NCBI RefSeq assembly: GCF_000721495.1
Contig: NZ_JOHY01000007.1
Span: 124,001-188,000 of the forward strand
From: Streptomyces sp. NRRL F-5123
Lineage (GTDB): Bacteria > Actinomycetota > Actinomycetes > Streptomycetales > Streptomycetaceae
DNA: 64,000 nt
Direction: 5' to 3'
Shown here one piece after another: positions 9,096 to 18,197 of the stretch. Position numbers and translations under genes: made by a program. Position 1 is the first letter of the stretch; each line of letters starts with the position of its first letter. The notes under the pieces were generated by a model, which was not told the origin of the DNA, ran no database searches, and was given only the letters and a program-made list of their open reading frames with translations.

Positions 9096-9150
9096 GGGGG
9101 CCGGGCATGCGACGGCGGCACGGCGGACGCGAAGGACGGGAGGCACAGCG

Positions 9151-10158
9151 GTGAGGCTGACGGTGCGGGCACATCGGCACGGCTGGGGCGGTGTCGCGGG
9201 CATGACGACAGCTTGCGCCCTCGCCGTCGCGGGCACCCTGATCCCGCTGCAGGACGGCGCGGCGACCGACACGGCCCGCAGCTCGGGCCCGGTGGTCCGG
9301 GCCGACTACGCGGACGCGTCCGACAACTGCTCGGGGCCGGTCCCGAGCCTGGACCCGGCGAGCGGGAGCATCGACGGCGCCGCGGTGGAGGCCATCAAGA
9401 AGCGCGGCCGGCTGCGGGTCGGCGTCGACCAGAACAGCTACCTGTGGGGCTTCCGCGACCCCGCCACCGGCCAGTTCGCCGGCTTCGACATCGACATCGT
9501 CAAGGCCATCGCGAAGGACATCCTCGGCAACGAGAACGCGGTCCAGTACCTGACCGTGCCCACCGCCATGCGCATCGAGAAGATCAAGGACGGCAGCGTC
9601 GACATGGTCATCCGCACCATGACGATCAGCTGCGCGCGGGCGACGCAGGTCGCCTTCTCCGCCGCCTACTTCTCCGCCGGACAGCAGATACTCAGCGCCG
9701 AGCCGGACGTCACCGGCTACAACGACTCGCTGAAGGGCAAGACGGTCTGCACCGCGAAGGGCTCCACGGGCGAAGACGTGCTCAACGGGGACATGCCGAC
9801 CTCTCCCGCGTCGCTGGCCCAGCCGGACCCGCAGCACGGGGCCGAGCACGTGCTCACCCCCGCCAACCAGCTGGACTGCCTCGTGCTGCTCCAACTGCAC
9901 CAGGCCGACGCGGTCTTCACCGACAACGCGCTGGCCGCCGGCCAGGCCGCCCAGGACCCGACCGTGCACCTCAAGGGCGGACCCGTGACCGTCGAGCCGT
10001 ACGGTGTGGCCATGAAGCTGGGCGACGACGACCTGGTGCGGCGGGTCAACAAGGTGCTCGCCGCCTACATCGCGGACGGCCGCTGGGCCGCCGCGTACAA
10101 CAGGTGGCTGGTGTCCGAACTGCCGGACATGACACCGCCGACGCCGCTGTACAAGTAG
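9151..10158 (+). CDS. glnH: GlnH-like amino-acid-binding protein
   Basis: This 335-residue exported protein belongs to the SBP_bac_3 family. GRLRVGVDQNSYLWGF and FAGFDIDIVKAIAKDILG (about residues 88-125) are the family signature for polar amino-acid binding. The GTG at 9151 is preceded by GGGAGG at 8 bases. The N-terminal hydrophobic stretch (residues 14-32) lacks a good lipobox, because Cys22 sits inside it as TTACAL. Unlike mycobacterial GlnH it may therefore be secreted or anchored by an uncleaved signal. No amino-acid ABC permease is nearby, which supports a sensory rather than transport role. Confidence 0.8.
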   Translation: MRLTVRAHRHGWGGVAGMTTACALAVAGTLIPLQDGAATDTARSSGPVVRADYADASDNCSGPVPSLDPASGSIDGAAVEAIKKRGRLRVGVDQNSYLWGFRDPATGQFAGFDIDIVKAIAKDILGNENAVQYLTVPTAMRIEKIKDGSVDMVIRTMTISCARATQVAFSAAYFSAGQQILSAEPDVTGYNDSLKGKTVCTAKGSTGEDVLNGDMPTSPASLAQPDPQHGAEHVLTPANQLDCLVLLQLHQADAVFTDNALAAGQAAQDPTVHLKGGPVTVEPYGVAMKLGDDDLVRRVNKVLAAYIADGRWAAAYNRWLVSELPDMTPPTPLYK

Positions 10159-10186
10159 ACCGGGGCAGCCGGAGAGGTAGGGCAGG

Positions 10187-11476
10187 ATGGCGGTCGCGGG
10201 ACGTTCCGGACCGGTGATGGGACGGGAGGACGTCGACCGCGCGCTCGCGCGGCTGGCCGCCGAGCACGAGGCCGTCGAGTCCTCGCTGCTGTCGCTCCAG
10301 GACCACTCGGGCCGCCGGCTGCTGGAGGGCGCCGAGCTGACCGGTGTCACCAAGGAGCGCTGGGCGGCGACGGACGCGGCGATCACCGCGCTCTGGGCGC
10401 ATTTCGACGCCTACACCGACGCCCTGACAACCGCCCGCGAGCTGCGCGCCCGGCGCCGCTGGCCGACGCAGACCGAGCTGCGCGAGCTGACCGACCTGCT
10501 GCGCGGCGACGGGGTGACCGTGACCGGCGCCGACCTGCCCGACCACGCGCGCTCGCTCACCGGTCCGGCCAGGCTCACCGAGCGGCTCAGCCTGGAGGAG
10601 ATCGTCGGCCGGATGAACGGCTGGTACGACCAGGCGATGGAGACCGTGGCCGCCGCCGACTCGGTGTGGTCCGCGCTGCCCGCCAGGATCGATTTACTGG
10701 CCGCCGAGACCCAGCGGGTGCGCTCGCTGGCCCATTCGGTGGGCGTGCGCCCCGGCGCTCACCCCGCGGGGGACGACCTGGAGGCGCTGGTCGCCGAGCT
10801 CACCGCGCTGCGCGCGCAGGCGGTGTCCGACCCGCTGGCCTTCTGGTCCGCGACGCCCCCGCCCGGCCGCCCGGACACCGCGCGCTACGAGGAGGCGGGG
10901 CGGCGGCTCGACGGCATCCGCCGCGAGGTCGAGGCGGTGCTGCACGTCCGGGACGACGCCGAGCACCGCCTCGCCCGGCTGCGCGACGTCCTCTCGCGCG
11001 CCGACCGCACGCTGACCGAGGCGCGCAGCGCGCGCGTCGAGGTGCTGTCGAAGATCCTCGCCTCCGACGTCCCGGCGGTGAGCGGCCCGGCGTCCGCGCT
11101 GCACGAACAGCTCGCGGCGGCAGGGGATTTCGCCCGGACCGCGCAGTGGCACCGGCTCTCGCCGCTGCTGGACAGCCTGGAGCAGCACGCCGACGACGAG
11201 CTGCTGCGGGCCCGCGAGTCGCTGACCGCGGTGACCGCGCCGCTGGCCGTACGCGCCGAGCTGCGCGGCCGGCTGGACGCCTACCGGGCCAAGGTCGCGC
11301 GGCTGGGCCTGGCCGAGGACCCGCTGCTCATCGAGCGGTACGACCAGGCGCGGCGGCTGCTGTGGAGCGCGCCCTGCGACCTGGCCGCCGCCGAACGGAC
11401 GGTACGCCGCTACCAGGACGCCGTCGCTGAGGTGGGCGCCCAGCGCCCGCAGGGTCCGCCGCAGGACCGCCGGTGA
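10187..11476 (+). CDS. Unknown helical cytoplasmic protein of the PknG locus, with a TTA codon
   Basis: This 429-residue protein has no signal peptide or membrane helix and is rich in Ala, Arg, Leu and Glu in heptad-like runs, so it is probably all-alpha or coiled coil. I recognise no domain. Codon 170 is TTA (10694-10696, in the stretch ARIDLLAAE), the rare leucine codon read by bldA tRNA in Streptomyces, so its synthesis may be limited to late growth. It lies 28 bases after the glnH-like gene and 216 bases before pknG, so it probably belongs to the same system. Its role is unknown; an adaptor between GlnX and the kinase is only a guess. Confidence 0.72.
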   Translation: MAVAGRSGPVMGREDVDRALARLAAEHEAVESSLLSLQDHSGRRLLEGAELTGVTKERWAATDAAITALWAHFDAYTDALTTARELRARRRWPTQTELRELTDLLRGDGVTVTGADLPDHARSLTGPARLTERLSLEEIVGRMNGWYDQAMETVAAADSVWSALPARIDLLAAETQRVRSLAHSVGVRPGAHPAGDDLEALVAELTALRAQAVSDPLAFWSATPPPGRPDTARYEEAGRRLDGIRREVEAVLHVRDDAEHRLARLRDVLSRADRTLTEARSARVEVLSKILASDVPAVSGPASALHEQLAAAGDFARTAQWHRLSPLLDSLEQHADDELLRARESLTAVTAPLAVRAELRGRLDAYRAKVARLGLAEDPLLIERYDQARRLLWSAPCDLAAAERTVRRYQDAVAEVGAQRPQGPPQDRR

Positions 11477-11692
11477 GATCCCCGGGGCCGGCCGCCGGGC
11501 CCGGGGCGGCGGCCCGCGCGCACCACGGGGGCCGGACGTCGACGGGAGTTCCCGCGCGGTTCGCAACCGGGGCGTACCGTACGGCCGTCGTAGCCGTTAC
11601 GGGCAGGGCGGTAGGCGGCAGCGCGGGATCGCCGGATCCGGTTCCGGCTCCGGCGACGCCGGCACACCAGGGGAAGGGCTGAGGGGGAAACA

Positions 11693-14287
11693 GTGACCAA
11701 GTGCCAACGGCCGGGCTGCGGCGGGACCTTGGAGGACATGGGCGGCGGCGAGCTGTACTGCGACACGTGCGGCCTCGCGCCGGTGGCCGCCCCTGCCGCC
11801 CCCACCGCCGCCTCCGGCGGTGCCGCGCTCCCGTCGCCCCCGGCGCACGCCCCGGGCGCGGACTCCGGGCGCACCTCCGGCTCCACCTCCTCACGCTCCT
11901 CGAAGTCCTCCTCGCGCGCCTCCCGCCGCTCGGTGTCCGGGCGGCTCTCGCAGACCCTGGCCGGCGCAGCCACGGGCCGCTCGGTATCGGTGCGCAGCAG
12001 CCGCTCCGGCCCCTCAGGACCGACCCGCGGCAAGCTCGGCGCGGGCCTGGTCGCGGTGCCGCCCGTACCGCGGCCCGACCCCGCGGCTGCGGTGCTGGAC
12101 AACCCCGAGGTGCCCGAGCGCAAGCGCTTCTGCAGCAAGGGCGACTGCGGCGCGCCGGTGGGCCGCAGCCGCGGCGACCGGCCGGGCCGCACCGAGGGCT
12201 ATTGCACCAAGTGCGGCCACCCGTACTCCTTCACGCCCAAGCTGCGCCCCGGCGACATCGTGCACGGGCAGTACCACGTGGTGGGCTGCCTGGCGCACGG
12301 CGGCCTCGGCTGGATCTACCTCGCCGTGGACCGCGCGGTGTCGGACCGCTGGGTGGTCCTCAAGGGCCTGCTGGACACCGGCGACGAGGACGCGCTGGCG
12401 GCCGCGGTGTCCGAGCGGCGCTTCCTCGCCGAGATCGAGCACCCCAACATCGTCCGCATCTACAACTTCGTCGAGCACCTCGACCAGCGCACCGGAACCC
12501 TCGACGGCTACATCGTGATGGCCTACGTGGGCGGCAAGTCGCTCAAGGAGATCGCCAACGAGCGCCGCACGCCCGACGGCCGGCGCGAGCCGCTGCCGGT
12601 CACGCAGGCCATCGCGTTCGCGATCGAGGCGCTGGAGGCGCTCGGCCACCTGCACAGCCGCAACCTGCTCTACTGCGACTTCAAGGTCGACAACGCCATC
12701 CAAACCGAGGACCGGCTGGAGCTCATCGACATGGGCGCGGTCCGCCGGATGGACGACACCGAGTCGGCCATCTACGGCACGGTCGGCTACCAGGCGCCCG
12801 AGGTCGGCGAGGTCGGCCCGTCGGTCGCCTCCGACCTCTACACGGTCGCCCGCACCCTCGCGGTGCTGACCTTCGACTTCCAGGGCTACACCAACGTCTT
12901 CGTCGACAGCCTGCCCGACCCGGCCAACATCGACGTCTTCTCCCGCTACGAGTCCTTCTACCGGTTGCTGGTGCGGGCCACCGACCCCGACCCGGACAAG
13001 CGCTTCGGGACCGCGGAGGAGATGTCCGAGCAGCTGCTGGGCGTGCTGCGGGAGATCGTCGCGCTGGAGAGCGGGGTGCAGCGGCCCGCGCTCTCCACGC
13101 TCTTCGGGCCCGAACTGCGCGTCGTCGACACCGAACTGGTGCGGGCGGTGACCGGCGACACCTCGGCGCTGGGCGCCGACCGGGCGCTGGAGAAGGCGTC
13201 CAGACGCAGGGACAAGGCGGCACGGGCCGGAGGTGGCGCCGCCGCGGCGCTGCCCGCGCAGCCGGGCCGCCCGGCGGTGGCGGCCGCCGCGCAGGCCCCG
13301 GCGTGGGCGGCGGCGCCGCTGCCGGTCGTGGCCCGGCTGGACACCACCGCGGCCGTACTCGCCCTGCCCGTGCCGCTCGTCGACCCGTCGGACCCCAACG
13401 CGGGCTTCCTCGCGGGCCTTTCCGCCGCCGCGCCCGCGGAGCTGGTCGCCGCGCTCCAGTCGGCGCCGGTCGACTCCGTCGAGCGGCGGCTGCGCGAGGT
13501 GCGGGCCCGGCTGGAGCTGGGCGACGCGCGCGGCGCCCGGCAGGTGCTGGCCACCCTCGCCGACCCGGACGACAACGCGGACTGGCGGGTGGTGTGGCAC
13601 CGCGGCCTGACCGCGCTGTGCACCAGCGACCAGGAGACGGCCGCGCTGAGCTTCGACGCGGTCTACGACGCCTTCCCCGGCGAGTCCGCGCCCAAGCTCG
13701 CGCTCGGCGTGTGCGCGGAGGTGCTGCGCCAGCTGGACAACGCCGCCGAGTACTACCGCCTGGTGTGGACGACCGACCACTCCTACGTCAGCGCCGCCTT
13801 CGGCCTGGCGCGGGTGCTGCTCGCCTCCGGCGACCGGGCGGGCTCGGTCGCCGCGCTCGAGTCCGTGCCCGAGGCGTCCATCCACTACACGGCGGCACGC
13901 GTCGCGGCGGTACGGGCACGCTTGCGCGACCGTTCCCCCAGCGAGCCGCTGCTGCCGGACCTGCATGCGGCAGGACTGCAGGTCGACGCGCTGCAGCGGC
14001 AGGGCCTGGACTCCGACCGGCGCGAGCAGCTGGCCACCGAGGTGCTCGGCAGCGCGCTGGACTGGGTGCTGGCCGGCCGTGTCGGCGACCACCCGGGGGC
14101 GCCCGCGGGCGTACCGTCGTCGGTGTCCGGCTCCGCCGGGCTGCTGGGCGCCGAACTGACCGAGCGGGGGCTGCGGTTCGGCCTCGAGCGCTCGTACCGG
14201 GTCCTTGCCAGGCTCGCCCGGCAGGGCAGTACGAGGATCGAACTGGTGGAGCGGGCCAACCGTTTCCGCCCCAGGACGTGGGTGTAA
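11693..14287 (+). CDS. pknG: PknG-type serine/threonine protein kinase
   Basis: This is an 864-residue soluble kinase. The order is: a zinc ribbon at residues 4-27 (CQRPGCGG...CDTCG); a Ser/Arg-rich linker (about 40-120) that may hold autophosphorylation sites; a rubredoxin-like ribbon at about 147-175 (CSKGDCG...CTKCG); the kinase domain at about 185-455; and a C-terminal TPR-like helical region. Seen kinase elements are GGLGWIYL, Lys224 in VVLKGL, the catalytic loop YCDFKVDN (Asp329) and DMGAV in place of DFG. The block from the second ribbon onward closely follows mycobacterial PknG, which senses amino acids through GlnX/GlnH and phosphorylates the FHA protein GarA. The extra N-terminal ribbon lengthens it relative to the 750-residue mycobacterial protein. 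GTG start behind GAGGGGG. Confidence 0.92.
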   Translation: MTKCQRPGCGGTLEDMGGGELYCDTCGLAPVAAPAAPTAASGGAALPSPPAHAPGADSGRTSGSTSSRSSKSSSRASRRSVSGRLSQTLAGAATGRSVSVRSSRSGPSGPTRGKLGAGLVAVPPVPRPDPAAAVLDNPEVPERKRFCSKGDCGAPVGRSRGDRPGRTEGYCTKCGHPYSFTPKLRPGDIVHGQYHVVGCLAHGGLGWIYLAVDRAVSDRWVVLKGLLDTGDEDALAAAVSERRFLAEIEHPNIVRIYNFVEHLDQRTGTLDGYIVMAYVGGKSLKEIANERRTPDGRREPLPVTQAIAFAIEALEALGHLHSRNLLYCDFKVDNAIQTEDRLELIDMGAVRRMDDTESAIYGTVGYQAPEVGEVGPSVASDLYTVARTLAVLTFDFQGYTNVFVDSLPDPANIDVFSRYESFYRLLVRATDPDPDKRFGTAEEMSEQLLGVLREIVALESGVQRPALSTLFGPELRVVDTELVRAVTGDTSALGADRALEKASRRRDKAARAGGGAAAALPAQPGRPAVAAAAQAPAWAAAPLPVVARLDTTAAVLALPVPLVDPSDPNAGFLAGLSAAAPAELVAALQSAPVDSVERRLREVRARLELGDARGARQVLATLADPDDNADWRVVWHRGLTALCTSDQETAALSFDAVYDAFPGESAPKLALGVCAEVLRQLDNAAEYYRLVWTTDHSYVSAAFGLARVLLASGDRAGSVAALESVPEASIHYTAARVAAVRARLRDRSPSEPLLPDLHAAGLQVDALQRQGLDSDRREQLATEVLGSALDWVLAGRVGDHPGAPAGVPSSVSGSAGLLGAELTERGLRFGLERSYRVLARLARQGSTRIELVERANRFRPRTWV

Positions 14288-14291
14288 CCAG

Positions 14292-15695
14292 ATGCCGCCA
14301 CTCCCCGAATCGGCGCGGGCCCAGACGCCCGCGCCGGAGGTCTGCCCCAACTGCGCGGACCCGCTGGACTCCGACGACCGCTTCTGCGGGCGCTGCGGTC
14401 TCGACCTGAGCGCGCCGCCGCCCCCGGCGCCCGTGCCGCCGCCCGCGGCACCCGCCCCGCCCGCGCCGGCGCCCGCGGGCCTGCCGGTGGCCGCATCCCC
14501 GGCGTCCCCGGCGCCGTCGGCGTCCCACGGGTCCCCGGCGGCCTCGCCGGTGGCGTCGGCAGCCCCGGCGTCCGCGTCGTCCGCCCCCTCCGCGGTCGCC
14601 TCCGACCCCGCGACCGACTCCTTCGTGCTGGCCCCGCCGAAGCCCGCGGGGGTTGACGCGAGCGCTCCCGACACCCCCGACCGTCACGAAGCCGCCGACG
14701 ACGACACCCTCGCGCTCGGCGTCCCGCTGCCCTCGGCGCGGATGTCCGACCCGCGCGAGGAACCGCCCGCCCCCGACGGCCCGGTGTGCGTGGCCTGCGG
14801 GCTCGGCGGGGTCGACGACGACGGCTACTGCGAGCACTGCGGCCACGCCCAGCCGCGCCAGCGCGACCACCAGGAGCAGGAGCTGGAGGGCGTCGCGGCG
14901 GTCAGCGACCGCGGGCTGCGGCACCACCGCAACGAGGACGCCTTCGCCGTGGCCACCACCTCGCTGCCGGACGGCTCGCCCGCGGTGGCCGCCGTGGTGT
15001 GCGACGGCGTCTCGACCGCGCACCGCCCCGACGACGCCTCGGCCGCCGCCTCCGCCGCCGGGCGCGACGCGCTGCTCGGCGCGCTGGAGCAGGGCAGCCC
15101 GGCCGAGGACGCGATGCGCTCCGCGCTCATGACGGCCTTCGAGGCAGTGACCGCGCTCGCCGACGAGGAGGAGCCGCCGGGCGCCCCGCCCCGCCACAAC
15201 GCGCCCGCCTGCACCTGCGTCAGCGCCGTGGTGACCGGCCCGGTGTTCACGGTCGGCTGGATCGGCGACAGCCGTGCGTACTGGATCCCGGACGACCGCA
15301 CGCTGCCGGCCGCCCGGCTCACCGAGGACGACTCGTGGGCGGCCCGGATGGTCTCGGCGGGCCTGATGTCGGAGGCCGAGGCCTACGCCGACCACCGTGC
15401 ACACGCGATCACCGGCTGGCTCGGAGCCGACGCCGTCGAGGTCGACCCGCACGTCGCGGCCTTCCAGCCGGAGGGCCCCGGGGTGATCGTCGTCTGCACC
15501 GACGGGCTGTGGAACTACGCGGAGTCGGCCGCGGAGATGGCGCAGGCCGTCCCGGCCGACGCGCGCAGCCGCCCGCTGCACAGCGCCCGCACCCTGGTGG
15601 GCGTGGCGCTCGACGGGGGCGGCCACGACAACGTAACGGTCGCGGTGCTGCCGTTCCCGGCCACCGCGGCACGGGCAGGATTCCCATCCGCGTAG
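14292..15695 (+). CDS. PP2C-family phosphatase with N-terminal zinc ribbons
   Basis: This 467-residue protein starts at ATG 14292, four bases after the pknG stop. It has a zinc ribbon (about residues 18-40, CPNCADP...CGRCG), a long Pro/Ala/Ser linker, a second ribbon (about 165-185, CVACGLGG...CEHCG) and a C-terminal PP2C domain. PP2C metal motifs are present: DRGLRHHRNEDAF, VCDGVSTA, GWIGDSRAYW, CTDGLWNY and GGHDNVTVAVL. It should remove phosphate from Ser/Thr and is the obvious partner opposing the adjacent kinase. The linker composition suggests a flexible tether between ribbons and catalytic domain. Confidence 0.88.
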   Translation: MPPLPESARAQTPAPEVCPNCADPLDSDDRFCGRCGLDLSAPPPPAPVPPPAAPAPPAPAPAGLPVAASPASPAPSASHGSPAASPVASAAPASASSAPSAVASDPATDSFVLAPPKPAGVDASAPDTPDRHEAADDDTLALGVPLPSARMSDPREEPPAPDGPVCVACGLGGVDDDGYCEHCGHAQPRQRDHQEQELEGVAAVSDRGLRHHRNEDAFAVATTSLPDGSPAVAAVVCDGVSTAHRPDDASAAASAAGRDALLGALEQGSPAEDAMRSALMTAFEAVTALADEEEPPGAPPRHNAPACTCVSAVVTGPVFTVGWIGDSRAYWIPDDRTLPAARLTEDDSWAARMVSAGLMSEAEAYADHRAHAITGWLGADAVEVDPHVAAFQPEGPGVIVVCTDGLWNYAESAAEMAQAVPADARSRPLHSARTLVGVALDGGGHDNVTVAVLPFPATAARAGFPSA

Positions 15696-15752
15696 TCACC
15701 CGCCACGGGATGGGCGGGGCTGTGAACGGGCTTTGAGGAGTTACGAGGAACG

Positions 15753-17099
15753 ATGGCCATTCTTTCGAAACCGAACGTGCCGCAATTCACCGTCGACGTC
15801 TACCAGAACGAATACCTGCCGGACGGCGGTCGCGAGGTCAACGCCGTGGTGACGGTCACCTCGACCGGCGGCGGCACGACCGGCGGCCACCCGATGCCCG
15901 GTTCACCCGCGGCGGGCGGCCAGGCCGCGGCGAACGCCGGCGTGGTGATCATGGTCGACTGCTCGGGCTCGATGGAATACCCGCCGACGAAGATGCGCAA
16001 CGCGCGCGACGCGACGGCCGCCGCGATCGACACCCTGCGCGACGGCACCGCCTTCGCCGTGGTCGCCGGCACGCACGTGGCACGCGAGGTCTACCCGGCC
16101 AACGGAGGCCTGGCGGTCGCCGGTCCGGCCACCCGCGAGCAGGCCAAGCAGGCGCTGCGGCGGCTCAGCGCGGGCGGCGGCACCGCGATCGGCACCTGGC
16201 TGCGGCTCGCCGACAGGCTGCTGTCCACCGGCGACTCGGCGATACGGCACGGCATCCTGCTGACCGACGGCCGCAACGAGCACGAGAAGCCCGAGGAGCT
16301 GCAGTCCGCGCTGGACGCCTGCGCCGGCCGCTTCACGTGCGACGCGCGGGGCGTCGGAACGGACTGGGAGGTCAAGGAGCTGACCGGCATCGCCTCCGCG
16401 CTGCTGGGCTCGGTCGACATCGTGGCCGACCCGGCGGGTCTGGCCGCCGACTTCCAGGCGATGATGGAGAACGCGATGGGCAAGGAGGTCGCGGACGTCG
16501 CGCTGCGGCTGTGGACCCCGCTGGGCTCCGAGATCGCCTTCGTCAAGCAGGTCGCCCCCACTGTGGAGGATCTGACGGCGCGCCGCACCGAGGCCGGCCC
16601 CCGCGCGGGCGACTACCCGACCGGCTCGTGGGGCGACGAATCCCGCGACTACCACGTGTGCGTGCGGGTGCCCGGCGCCCAGCTCGGCCAGGAGATGCTG
16701 GCCGCGCGGGTGTCGCTGGTGCTGCCGCAGCCCGACGGCGGCACGCAGGTGCTGGCGCAGGGCCTGGTGCGCGCGGTGTGGACCGACGACATGGCGATGT
16801 CCACCCGGATCAACCCGCAGGTCGCCCACTACACCGGCCAGGCCGAGCTGGCGCAGGTCATCCAGCAGGGCCTGGAGGCGCGCAAGTCGGGCGACATGGA
16901 CGGCGCGACGGCCAAGCTGGGCCGGGCGGTGCAGCTGGCCAGCGCGTCCGGCAACGAGGACACGGCCAAGCTGCTGGCGAAGGTCGTCGACGTCGTGGAC
17001 GCCGCGAGCGGTACTGTGCGGCTGAAGGCCCGCGTCGCCGAGGCCGACGAGATGACGCTGGACACACGGTCGACGAAGACCGTTCGGGTGAAGAAGTAG
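15753..17099 (+). CDS. von Willebrand factor A domain protein
   Basis: This 448-residue cytoplasmic protein has no signal peptide. A vWA domain follows an about 60-residue beta-rich start. The MIDAS metal site DxSxS is intact (VMVDCSGSMEYP, near residue 68), with TDGRNEH further on. The C-terminal part has a helical repeat-like segment and ends in basic residues. vWA domains bind protein partners through Mg2+; beside a kinase, phosphatase and FHA protein it probably scaffolds or recruits the target. ATG 15753 follows GAGGAACG. Confidence 0.85.
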   Translation: MAILSKPNVPQFTVDVYQNEYLPDGGREVNAVVTVTSTGGGTTGGHPMPGSPAAGGQAAANAGVVIMVDCSGSMEYPPTKMRNARDATAAAIDTLRDGTAFAVVAGTHVAREVYPANGGLAVAGPATREQAKQALRRLSAGGGTAIGTWLRLADRLLSTGDSAIRHGILLTDGRNEHEKPEELQSALDACAGRFTCDARGVGTDWEVKELTGIASALLGSVDIVADPAGLAADFQAMMENAMGKEVADVALRLWTPLGSEIAFVKQVAPTVEDLTARRTEAGPRAGDYPTGSWGDESRDYHVCVRVPGAQLGQEMLAARVSLVLPQPDGGTQVLAQGLVRAVWTDDMAMSTRINPQVAHYTGQAELAQVIQQGLEARKSGDMDGATAKLGRAVQLASASGNEDTAKLLAKVVDVVDAASGTVRLKARVAEADEMTLDTRSTKTVRVKK

Positions 17100-17105
17100 C
17101 GTAAT

Positions 17106-17128
17106 GGGGCGCCGGTCTCCGGCGCCCC
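17106..17128 (+). terminator. Perfect hairpin between vWA and FHA genes
   Basis: GGGGCGCCGG (17106-17115), a TCT loop and CCGGCGCCCC (17119-17128) form a perfect 10-bp stem starting 7 bases after the vWA stop. With no T-tract it may attenuate rather than fully stop transcription, setting the FHA gene at a lower level. Confidence 0.5.
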
Positions 17129-17190
17129 GGGAGCACCTGACGCGCACAACCTGTGGATCCGCCGCGGAAGGCGGAGGGGGAGTCGGCACG

Positions 17191-18183
17191 ATGCTTTGTC
17201 CCAACGGCCACGAGTCCGCCGACAGCGACTGGTGCGATTCCTGCGGCATGCGGATGGCACCGCCGCCGTCGGCGTCGTACGGCTCGCGTCCCCCGTCGTC
17301 GTCGGCGTCGTCCTCGTCGACGCCGCCGGTCTCGCCGCAGCCCGCCTTCGGCCACGACGGGGCCGGGGCGGGCGGCGGGGCCGCGCAGCTCTGCCCGGCG
17401 TGCGGGACCCCGCGCGAGGGGCAGGCGCTGTTCTGCGAGGAGTGCCGCTACAACTTCCAGACGCACTCCGCGACGACCTTCGTACCGCCCGGCGCGGCCG
17501 CCGGTTCCGCCCCCTCCGCGCCGCCGCCGGTGAGCCCGGGGCCGCCCGCGCCGGAGCGGCCGCCGTACCAGCGCTACGAGTCGCCGATGTCGCAGCCCTC
17601 CCGGGTCAACCGGCCCGCCGAGCCGCTGCCTTCGGAGTCCGTCACGGTGACGTCCGGCTCCGGCGACTTCCTGCTGGACCCGCCGAGCGCACCCACCGCC
17701 GCGCCCCCGGTGCCCGTGACGTCCGCCTCGGCCGCCGCCGCGCAGCAGACGGTGGTGCCCGCGCAGGGCGGCGCGGGGAACGCGTGGATGGCGGTCGTCG
17801 CGGCGGACCGGGAGTACTTCACCTCGATGATGGCCCGCAGCGGCCCGGACGCCGGCGGCCTGTACTTCCCCGCGTACTCGCCGGAAGTGCAGCTGCCGCT
17901 GACCGGCCACCAGGTCACGATCGGGCGGCAGCGGCACAGCACGGGCGAGGCGCCGGACATCGACCTGTCGCGCTCCCCGGAGGACCCGGGCGTCTCGCAC
18001 AAGCACGCGGTGCTGGTCCAGCAGCCGGACGGCTCGTGGTCGGTGGTCGACCAGGACTCGACGAACGGCACGACCGTCAACCTCGCGGAGGACCCCATCC
18101 CCGCGTACACCCCGATCCCGCTGGCCGAGGGTGACCGGGTGCACGTCGGCGCGTGGACGACGATCACCATCCGGCGGATCTGA
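17191..18183 (+). CDS. FHA-domain protein with zinc ribbons
   Basis: This 330-residue protein starts at ATG 17191, preceded by GGCGGAGGGGGAG. Its N-terminus has one zinc-ribbon-like knuckle (about residues 3-20, CPNGHESADSDWCDSCG) and a second at about 69-90 (CPACGTP...CEECR). A long Pro/Ser/Ala-rich linker follows, then a C-terminal FHA domain (about 235-330) with IGRQR, SHKHAVL and DSTNGTTVN, the usual phosphothreonine-binding residues. In mycobacteria PknG phosphorylates the FHA protein GarA; this protein sits in the same neighbourhood but has a different architecture. It is probably a reader or substrate of the kinase. Confidence 0.87.
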   Translation: MLCPNGHESADSDWCDSCGMRMAPPPSASYGSRPPSSSASSSSTPPVSPQPAFGHDGAGAGGGAAQLCPACGTPREGQALFCEECRYNFQTHSATTFVPPGAAAGSAPSAPPPVSPGPPAPERPPYQRYESPMSQPSRVNRPAEPLPSESVTVTSGSGDFLLDPPSAPTAAPPVPVTSASAAAAQQTVVPAQGGAGNAWMAVVAADREYFTSMMARSGPDAGGLYFPAYSPEVQLPLTGHQVTIGRQRHSTGEAPDIDLSRSPEDPGVSHKHAVLVQQPDGSWSVVDQDSTNGTTVNLAEDPIPAYTPIPLAEGDRVHVGAWTTITIRRI

Positions 18184-18197
18184 CCGCCGACCACCCG

